NCBI GenBank assembly: GCA_933226995.1
Contig: CAKOFP010000166.1
Location: forward strand, 1-7,378
DNA: 7,378 nucleotides
Source: Candidatus Nitrosopolaris rasttigaisensis
GTDB lineage: Archaea; Thermoproteota; Nitrososphaeria; Nitrososphaerales; Nitrososphaeraceae
Reading direction: 5' to 3'
In this document: positions 1 through 4,009 of the stretch, one piece after another
How the letters are laid out: every line of letters starts with the position of its first letter
Numbering within the stretch: position 1 is the stretch's first letter
Program-made: the position numbers and the translations under genes
The notes under the pieces: model-generated
The model's input: only the letters and a program-made list of their open reading frames with translations
Told to the model about the DNA's origin: nothing
The model's database searches: none

Positions 1-113
1 ATTATGAACTCATTTATCGAGTTTACTCCAAAAAATGTTCTGAAAGAGTAAAATGGGTTCTGTTGGTTGTTATGTTCTTTAAATCAGTTGAAAAAGAGTT
101 GGTAAAAGGCTAG
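1..113 (+). CDS. 3' end of an unrecognised gene, truncated by the window edge
   Basis: Frame 3 of the plus strand is open from the first base and ends at TAG 111-113, giving 36 C-terminal residues beginning YELIYRVYSKK and ending KSVEKELVKG. The stretch mixes charged residues with a short hydrophobic run (WVLLVVMFF, about residues 18-26), which looks like a real helix rather than random translation. Its stop shares the CTAG at 110-113 with the stop of convergent pyrE, and a long T-rich tract follows at once, as expected for archaeal termination. I do not recognise the family from this fragment. Start codon and most of the gene lie outside the window. Confidence 0.6.
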   Translation, partial: YELIYRVYSKKCSERVKWVLLVVMFFKSVEKELVKG

Positions 114-679
114 TTTTCTATTTTTGTTTTTTTCTTTCTCTTTACGTGTTCTTCGATGAAGGGCTTAAATTGAGAGTGCTTTAGCAAAGAGTAACATTTG
201 ATGGTCTTTCTCAATTCATTCTTTTCTTCTCTGTCTAAGACAGTGAAGACTCCCTCGACGTTATATCCCTCTTCTCTCACAGCATCTATTGCTAGTCTTA
301 TGCTACCCCCTGTAGTCATTACGTCATCGACTATTACAACTGGGGGTATTATCTTACCCTCAATTATTTTCTGTAACCCATGCGGGTTACGTTCTTTCCT
401 TACAAAAAACCCATTTATGCCTTCAATGTTATTAGAGCTCTTCATAACCACTGCTGTTACTAGTGGAATTGCGCCACTCGCTAACCCACCAACAGACTTA
501 ACTTTACGATATTTAAGCACTATTTCTTCCAATAACAAATCTCCTATGATGTCTATTGCCTCGGGATCTAACGAAACGTTCTTTAAATCATAATAATATT
601 CACTTTTTTCACCACTCGATAATGTTATGTCATCTACGACAATTCCTTTTTTCTTGACAATATCGAATAACGCCTGCAT
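110..679 (-). CDS. pyrE: Orotate phosphoribosyltransferase
   Basis: PyrE converts orotate plus PRPP to orotidine 5'-phosphate and pyrophosphate in cytosolic de novo pyrimidine synthesis. Numbered from the ATG at 679 (189 residues), the orotate-side motif TLSSGEKSEYYYDLKNV lies at about residues 19-35. The flexible catalytic loop FFVRKERNPHG (R94, K95, R97, H100) and the PRPP-binding loop VVIVDDVMTTGGS (residues 114-126, acidic pair D118/D119) are intact. A VLDRE segment follows (R150, the usual orotate-contacting arginine). The length is normal for the family. The basic C-terminal tail (KRKKKTK) is a small addition. A TTG at 691 would add four residues. I prefer ATG 679 because it fits the usual family N-terminus. 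A weak TATA-like TTTAACTA lies at 719-726. OMP decarboxylase (pyrF) is not in the window. Confidence 0.95.
   Translation of the reverse strand: MQALFDIVKKKGIVVDDITLSSGEKSEYYYDLKNVSLDPEAIDIIGDLLLEEIVLKYRKVKSVGGLASGAIPLVTAVVMKSSNNIEGINGFFVRKERNPHGLQKIIEGKIIPPVVIVDDVMTTGGSIRLAIDAVREEGYNVEGVFTVLDREEKNELRKTIKCYSLLKHSQFKPFIEEHVKRKKKTKIEN
114..143 (+). terminator. Oligo-T terminator of the upstream plus-strand gene
   Basis: Directly after the TAG at 111-113 the plus strand is almost all T with scattered C, A and G, including runs of five and seven T. Archaeal RNA polymerase terminates on oligo-T without needing a hairpin. The same bases encode the lysine-rich tail of PyrE on the other strand, so the tract may partly reflect Lys codons. 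Confidence 0.5.
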
Positions 680-714
680 TTTCCCAATCAAGGGCTAATG
701 ATTCCTGCAACCAA

Positions 715-801
715 TCAGTAGTTAAACATTTTGTCCAACTTTTCTGAAGATCCTTTAGGTTTCATCTTGAATTCTTCGCATTCTTCATCATGGTCATCCA
801 T
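715..801 (-). CDS. Candidate 28-residue acidic mini-protein upstream of pyrE
   Basis: ATG at 801 opens a frame beginning MDDHDEECEEFKMKPKG and ending LDKMFNY, with stop TGA at 715-717, 35 bases before the pyrE ATG. The composition is strongly biased (acidic N-terminal half, one Cys, then a Lys/Pro segment) and looks coding. A stop lies two codons upstream, so no longer form exists in this frame. It overlaps the 762-842 frame, and a single-base shift would fuse them into one protein of about 45-55 residues. It could be a real micro-protein, a leader ORF of the pyrE transcript, or the tail of a frameshifted gene. No family is recognised. Confidence 0.35.
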   Translation of the reverse strand: MDDHDEECEEFKMKPKGSSEKLDKMFNY

Positions 802-842
802 TTGTCAATTCCCTTGATCCCTATTCCTGCCTTAGATTGCAT
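762..842 (-). CDS. Candidate 26-residue basic mini-ORF overlapping the acidic one
   Basis: ATG at 842 begins MQSKAGIGIKGIDKWMTMM and the frame ends NAKNSR with TGA at 762-764. The frame stays open upstream for twelve more coding-like codons (including HLEKRKQL) but without a standard start before a TAG. Together with the overlapping acidic ORF in the neighbouring frame, this suggests one ancestral gene split by a frameshift, or two overlapping leader ORFs ahead of pyrE. An AT-rich stretch at 888-900 (TACATAATAATAA on the minus strand) could carry a promoter. Function unknown. Confidence 0.2.
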   Translation of the reverse strand: MQSKAGIGIKGIDKWMTMMKNAKNSR

Positions 843-980
843 CAGCTGTTTTCTTTTCTCAAGATGTTTTCGTAATGGCTAACGACATTATTATTATGTA
901 TAAGGAAAGTCACCGAGTCGTTAAAGATACCTGTGAATAGACACAACGAAAGTAGAGTATCTGACTATCAATTTTGAACC

Positions 981-1065
981 GCGAGGCATTGGTTCCCCTC
1001 GCTGATGAGATTGTTAGCAAATTCTGAAACTTGATGCAGAGACTAGGATTAAATAAGTGCACTGA
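981..1065 (+). ncRNA. Possible structured RNA: GC-rich hairpin followed by C/D-box-like motifs
   Basis: A six-pair, five-GC stem (GCGAGG 981-986 with CCTCGC 997-1002, loop of ten) stands out in AT-rich DNA. It is followed at once by TGATGA (1003-1008), CTGA (1024-1027), TGATG (1032-1036) and CTGA (1062-1065), the order C, D', C', D of an archaeal box C/D guide RNA. The D'-C' gap of four bases fits, but the guide spacings (15 and about 25) are longer than the usual 10-12. The AT-rich element TTAAATAA at 1049-1056 lies inside it. This is a weak call. Confidence 0.15.
1049..1056 (+). promoter_or_regulatory. TATA-like box ahead of the Cys-rich mini-gene
   Basis: TTAAATAA lies about 56 bases before the TTG start at 1108. 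Transcription starting some 25 bases downstream would give a leader of about 30 bases containing the purine-rich GGGGGAG at 1093-1099, a plausible Shine-Dalgarno sequence. Confidence 0.3.
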
Positions 1066-1107
1066 CGTGTAGATGTAATTGTCGGAGTAAATGGGGGAGC
1101 TGTAGAG

Positions 1108-1251
1108 TTGACCAACTATGGATGTAAGCATTGGGGATGTAATAGATCCGACAACACTTGTGTCGGTTGTGGCTCTATTATATGTCCATCCTGTTTACAG
1201 GAACCAGAAAATTGTAAATGTGAAAATAAAGATGACTGCTGTAATAACTAG
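1108..1251 (+). CDS. 47-residue, ten-cysteine zinc-ribbon-like mini-protein
   Basis: A TTG start gives a 47-residue protein beginning MTNYGCKHWGCNRSD, with cysteines at 6, 11, 18, 21, 26, 29, 36, 38, 44 and 45. The core C18-x2-C21-x4-C26-x2-C29 (CVGCGSIICPSC) has the double CxxC of zinc ribbons and rubredoxins. A C-x4-C precedes it, and CxC and CC pairs follow. Ten Cys in 47 codons is far beyond chance and indicates a metal-binding protein or a disulfide/persulfide scaffold. The start is set by purine-rich GGGGGAG at 1093-1099, nine bases ahead, since no in-frame ATG or GTG exists before the upstream stop. The stop shares CTAG 1248-1251 with a facing ORF. No family is recognised; coding status is well supported by composition, function is not. 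Confidence 0.65.
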   Translation: MTNYGCKHWGCNRSDNTCVGCGSIICPSCLQEPENCKCENKDDCCNN

Positions 1252-1478
1252 TATACCATGATACTTTGTAATCTTGGTGAGAATAAATAAAAAATGACAA
1301 TAAAGATGATAAAAAATGGTCTCCATCTTGTTCGTTTTACAGTTTTGACAAATATCAGCCAATACCAGAAGTTTCTGCCTGAGCATTCTTGACTAGCGCA
1401 GATAATATTACTGCCAGTCATTATATCAGAAATTGCAATGTCACTCCCAATGCTCTCACCTTTATTAGGTGATGTCAT
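1248..1478 (-). CDS. Doubtful 76-residue single-pass membrane protein
   Basis: ATG at 1478 opens 76 codons: a polar N-terminal part (begins MTSPNKGESIGSDIAIS, with Cys27 and Cys32), then a basic TVKRTRWR segment and a hydrophobic helix (FFIIFIVIFYLF, about residues 55-66). The frame is open for about 30 further upstream codons that look hydrophobic (ILVIVTLISVV) but lack a start, so this may be a gene that lost its N-terminus. It converges on the Cys-rich mini-gene, and both stops use the CTAG at 1248-1251. A plus-strand frame (1438-1608) overlaps and reads equally well. Chance membrane-like ORFs are frequent in AT-rich DNA, so confidence is low. Confidence 0.25.
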   Translation of the reverse strand: MTSPNKGESIGSDIAISDIMTGSNIICASQECSGRNFWYWLIFVKTVKRTRWRPFFIIFIVIFYLFSPRLQSIMVY

Positions 1479-1608
1479 TTTATGCCTGGTACTTTCTTTT
1501 GAAGTTCTGAAAATGCAGTCATACTCGACTACAGAAATAAGAGTAACTATTACTAAGATGGATACTGGTGATTATATAGGCCTTAATTTCGATTGTATCA
1601 CTCAGTAG
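1438..1608 (+). CDS. Doubtful 56-residue ORF with hydrophobic N-terminus
   Basis: ATG at 1438 starts MSLPMLSPLLGDVILCLVL and runs to TAG 1606-1608. The first 25 residues are hydrophobic, as in a signal or anchor segment. Residues from about 32 read STTEIRVTITKMDTGDYIG, an alternating pattern typical of a beta strand and hairpin. A shorter start at ATG 1513 would leave just this soluble part. It lies opposite the start of the 1248-1478 minus ORF. At most one of the two is likely real. No RBS or clear TATA box is seen. Confidence 0.2.
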   Translation: MSLPMLSPLLGDVILCLVLSFEVLKMQSYSTTEIRVTITKMDTGDYIGLNFDCITQ

Positions 1609-1687
1609 TCAAGTTCTAAGAAGAGAAAGAAGTATATCGAGGTAGTTATACTAATTCAATTTATAGAACATATAGGTCATTATTTTT

Positions 1688-1935
1688 TTATGTATTCAAT
1701 CCATGTATGCAATTATGTTTGATCTGAATTCTGGGCCAAGGACTAATTGTTATTATCTCCGCATTCTGTTCTGCATTCTGTGCAAGGTAATGATTATTAT
1801 TGTCATTAGACTGACCATTGTTGTTATTATTGCTCTGTTTGCAATTGTTGTTGTTGCTATTATCTGCGATCCCTTTTCTGATCGCCGTTCTGAATTACGA
1901 TTTTGTTGAATATTATTTTGTACTATGATGTTGTT
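1688..1935 (-). pseudogene. Decayed Asn/Gln-rich protein gene fragment
   Basis: On the minus strand one frame (1688-1894, no start codon) reads through dense Asn and Gln: DNSNNNNCKQSNNNNNGQ, then SNDNNNHYLAQNAEQNAE, and ends at TAA 1688-1690. Just upstream, a different frame carries the same bias (NNIIVQNNIQQNRNSE, down from 1935), and both frames are closed above by stops. Spread over two frames with no start, this looks like a C-terminal remnant with at least one frameshift. Asn/Gln-rich low-complexity segments are common in extracellular and hypothetical proteins of soil Thaumarchaeota (general knowledge). The hydrophobic plus-strand frame here is its antisense shadow. Confidence 0.45.
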
Positions 1936-2140
1936 TTAGCCTCGACCATGTTTGAATCTTATTATTTGCATAGTGTGCATTAGGCCTCTAGAGTCGCAAA
2001 AGTATTTCCAGAAACATAGGATCAACTTCCTGAATCGCCCTACCTTAAAAATATTTTTTTTCGTTATGCTTCAGGTCGTTTTACTATTGCCTTTTGGTAC
2101 TCTTTCTTTCATTCATCACTAAAGAGGAATTTCAATAGTA

Positions 2141-2394
2141 TTAATCTCTCGTAAATTTATCGCTCACGTTTATACTAGCATCTTCATAATCTTTCATGCA
2201 CATTTTAAATGTGTAAGTCGATGGGAACACGTCTTAATAATCAAATTATTCGTAACACAAAAGTGAAAATCGTTAGTTTCTTCTTGGGATCTGACACTTT
2301 TCAAGTTCGTTGGACGTAAATTTATCGTCATCCACGAAGAATAAATATCGCCGATCTCTTTAACGTGATCTATCTTACAATTCCCCTCTTCCAC
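2141..2394 (-). pseudogene. Possible frameshifted small gene, or 66-residue hypothetical protein
   Basis: A GTG at 2394 opens a 66-codon frame (begins MEEGNCKIDHVKEIGDI) ending at 2194. Its first 53 residues look coding, the last dozen (TCSHRLTHLKCA) do not. In a neighbouring frame, from a stop near 2236 to TAA 2141-2143, the sequence reads FPSTYTFKMCMKDYEDASI followed by NVSDKFTRD, which looks more coding than the overlapping tail. Joining the two with one shift near 2230-2240 would give a protein of about 83-85 residues. The alternatives are an intact 66-residue protein or chance. It is transcribed away from the winged-helix gene at 2582. No family is recognised. Confidence 0.3.
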
Positions 2395-2517
2395 ACAAGA
2401 TCTTACAACCAGTTAGAGAAAATGTATAGTTTCTATAGTATAATGCTTACTTGTACATGGAGATGGTTAGACTCGATAAAACAATGAAATAGTATCCTAT
2501 AATAGAACTTGACATAG

Positions 2518-2532
2518 ACTTTAGTACTAAGT
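2518..2532. promoter_or_regulatory. Imperfect palindrome, candidate operator for the winged-helix gene
   Basis: ACTTTAGTACTAAGT contains the perfect eight-base palindrome TAGTACTA, extended to seven pairs per arm with one bulged T. It lies ten bases upstream of the TATA box of the winged-helix gene, a position suited to a dimeric regulator. Autoregulation is inference. Confidence 0.25.
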
Positions 2533-2541
2533 TGGGCTTCT

Positions 2542-2549
2542 CATAAATA
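2542..2549 (+). promoter_or_regulatory. TATA box of the winged-helix gene
   Basis: CATAAATA is centred 36 bases before the ATG at 2582. Initiation about 25 bases downstream would give a leader of roughly ten bases, consistent with near-leaderless archaeal mRNAs and with the absence of a Shine-Dalgarno sequence. Confidence 0.45.
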
Positions 2550-2581
2550 GTTGGTTTTCATTTCCTATCCCAGATAACAAA

Positions 2582-2848
2582 ATGAAATACAGAAGCAGGA
2601 GTGACATAGTCGGGCTACTTTTGGATGCCGCAAATGGTGGAGGAGCCACTAAAACAAAACTAATGTACAAAGCATACCTATCTTTTAATCAGCTAAGAGA
2701 ATATCTAGCGCTTTTAGTTGAAAATGGTTTGATAGAATATGAAGAGGGGATGCGGACTTACAGAACAACAGAGAAAGGTATGCGTTTATTGCAAATACAG
2801 AACACAATGGATGAAATAACGCCTATTAATTACATCAGTGAGAAATAA
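2582..2848 (+). CDS. Small winged helix-turn-helix DNA-binding protein (HTH_45/ArnR1-like)
   Basis: This 88-residue protein is essentially one winged-helix domain. Helix 1 is SDIVGLLLDAAN (about 7-18), helix 2 TKTKLMYKA (23-31), and the recognition helix SFNQLREYLALLVEN (34-48). The wing runs from LIEYEEGMRTYRTTEKG (50-66), with the TTEKG turn diagnostic of this archaeal group. A short helix and polar tail follow. It resembles the many single-domain HTH_45 / COG3432-type regulators of Thaumarchaeota that start MKYRSR. Such proteins bind DNA as dimers; the target here is unknown. ATG is the only start consistent with the family N-terminus. It has a TATA box, a palindrome upstream, and a hairpin 45 bases past the stop. 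A diverged paralogue lies at 6196-6474, on the other side of the EgtB-like gene. Confidence 0.88.
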   Translation: MKYRSRSDIVGLLLDAANGGGATKTKLMYKAYLSFNQLREYLALLVENGLIEYEEGMRTYRTTEKGMRLLQIQNTMDEITPINYISEK

Positions 2849-2892
2849 AGGTTAGATAGTGTAACCAAACGGCTCTGGTGTGTACAGTACCA

Positions 2893-2919
2893 AAAGAAGT
2901 GGAATTCAATCCACTCTTT
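2893..2919 (+). terminator. Hairpin downstream of the winged-helix gene
   Basis: AAAGAAGTGGA (2893-2903) pairs with TCCACTCTTT (2910-2919), ten pairs with one bulged A and a six-base loop. It lies 45 bases after the TAA at 2846-2848. It could terminate or stabilise the transcript. The stem also resembles a tRNA T-arm, but no acceptor, anticodon or D arm accompanies it. Confidence 0.3.
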
Positions 2920-3179
2920 GCTGCGACATCATAACGTGATGTTCTAATCTTGAGAGCTTAAACTGTATTTGTGAATAGCGTAACTTTTATCTTTAGACGC
3001 AAAAACGGACGTGATTAATTTTCTACAGGTCGTAGCTGTTTCAAACTGAAAGAGTGCAGACGGCTTAGATACTGATTGGGTCGAGAATCTATAAACGACA
3101 CGACTCCAGCAAAACTCCCCAACCTCTCTTGTCGCGTAGGCCAATTCTATACCCAAATTATTATTTCATATTAGAAGGA

Positions 3180-3193
3180 GTAAGATTTCTTAC
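3180..3193. repeat. Perfect 14-base palindromic repeat
   Basis: GTAAGATTTCTTAC consists of GTAAGA and its exact complement TCTTAC around two T. It stands in noncoding AT-rich DNA, so it could be a regulator site or chance. No gene start lies close by. Confidence 0.2.
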
Positions 3194-3648
3194 TGTACAT
3201 TCTAATTATAATAGACAAGAAAGACCTGTGATCTTGAGTATTATTTTATTTGATGAATAAACATTCGTCGTAAAGTATCTCTTCCTGATATTATGTAAAC
3301 AGGAATGTTATCCTTTAATGCTGGTTGGTTTGATATGCAATAGCTTTGGTTCTTACTTACGGTATGTCTGGTATGAACTTGATAGCATTCTCAACGACTG
3401 GCTATCACCTGCTAACAAATCCAATTGTGGTAGGTTGACAGAGATACTGTATTATGTTACTATGTGGTCAATGCTCACTTTAGAATTGCAGTTCCGGTCA
3501 AAATACACACCAAAATGACATTTTTGGGCAGCAAAATAAGCTAAGTTGCAGACTGCTGTTTACTTTTTGACTAACACTGGATTAGTTCTATCTTAAAAAC
3601 GAAATCTGGTACTGTGTAAAGCACTGTTAATTGCGACCATCTGAAAAT

Positions 3649-3810
3649 ATGATAATTGAGACAGGATTGCTTGAATACAATAGGGTATCATATAAACACA
3701 AAAAAATGCGAAAAGGAAGGCATTTTTCATACTACTACGGTATCCATGAAGCGTCCTATACTATGAAAGCTGTGATAAAACGTGAGTGTGCATCTTTATT
3801 AGAAGTGTAA
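3649..3810 (+). CDS. Doubtful 53-residue basic ORF
   Basis: ATG 3649 starts MIIETGLLEYNRVSYKHKK, continues through MRKGRHFSYYYGIHEASY and ends at TAA 3808-3810. An in-frame TTG at 3631 would extend it to 59 residues. Composition (Tyr, Lys, Arg, Glu) is reasonable for a protein, but no domain is recognised, the promoter is unclear, and a hairpin (3702-3727) lies in its middle. Chance ORFs of this size are common in AT-rich DNA. Confidence 0.18.
   Translation: MIIETGLLEYNRVSYKHKKMRKGRHFSYYYGIHEASYTMKAVIKRECASLLEV
3702..3727. terminator. Hairpin ending in a T run
   Basis: AAAAATGC (3702-3709) and GCATTTTT (3720-3727) form an eight-pair stem with a purine-rich ten-base loop. It ends in five T on the plus strand and likewise on the minus strand, so it could act in either direction. 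It lies 280 bases past the EgtB-like gene and is therefore not its nearest terminator. Confidence 0.25.
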
Positions 3811-3965
3811 AAAAAAGTAAAGTGGTTTGAGACTTGGTGTGCACAAGGAAACTGTAATTGTCTGTCTATAGAAAACGAACCCGTGGACACCCGAGACGAA
3901 GTGTAATAACACAAAAAATAGTGATTTAATTATTCTTCTTACAGAATCTACTACTAGTTTCTTTG

Positions 3966-3980
3966 ATAAAATAAAAACCA
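3966..3980 (-). terminator. Oligo-T terminator of the EgtB-like gene
   Basis: On the minus strand the sequence GGTTTTTATTTTATC starts about 30 bases after the stop of the EgtB-like gene (4010-4012). It contains runs of five and four T without a stable stem, the usual archaeal intrinsic signal. Confidence 0.4.
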
Positions 3981-4009
3981 CAGATTATTTTCATAGTACA
4001 AAGCGAGCA

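Larger units (their letters stand above)
2849..4009. other. Gene-poor region of about 1.1 kb
   Basis: No convincing gene is seen here. Three frames of 60-70 codons exist but are unpersuasive: 2944-3156 minus (TTG start, RVVYRFSTQSVSKPSALF), 3318-3518 plus (YVWYELDSILNDWLSP), and 3799-3981 minus (hydrophobic). None has a recognisable domain or a supporting promoter with a suitable leader. The region also contains two hairpins (2893-2919 and 3702-3727), a 14-base palindrome (3180-3193) and a short plus-strand ORF (3649-3810). It may be decayed DNA: short coding-like stretches occur in several frames, with no terminal inverted repeats or transposase motif seen. Confidence 0.5.

Noticed and set aside
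198..593. 131-codon plus-strand frame
   Set aside because: It lies wholly antisense to pyrE, whose motifs are unambiguous.
875..940. 21-codon plus-strand ORF starting MANDIIIMYKES
   Set aside because: Reads well but is too short, has no TATA or RBS, and the open upstream part is antisense to the mini-ORFs behind pyrE.
910..1131. 73-codon minus-strand frame
   Set aside because: Composition is not protein-like, it overlaps the GC-rich hairpin and the start of the Cys-rich gene, and no promoter or RBS is seen.
1703..1909. 68-codon hydrophobic plus-strand frame resembling a membrane protein
   Set aside because: It is the antisense of Asn/Gln codon runs (AAT/AAC/CAA read backwards give Ile/Val/Leu), so the membrane look is an artefact.
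2899..2916. T-arm-like stem (GTGGAATTCAATCCAC) suggesting a tRNA or an integration-site fragment
   Set aside because: The loop has six bases, not seven, and no acceptor, anticodon or D arm can be folded around it.
2944..3156. 70-codon minus-strand frame as a transposase remnant
   Set aside because: No catalytic motif, no terminal inverted repeats and no target duplication; similarity was only impressionistic.
3799..3981. 60-codon hydrophobic minus-strand frame downstream of egtB
   Set aside because: Low-complexity Phe/Leu/Val reading of AT-rich DNA covering the egtB terminator region, without domain support.
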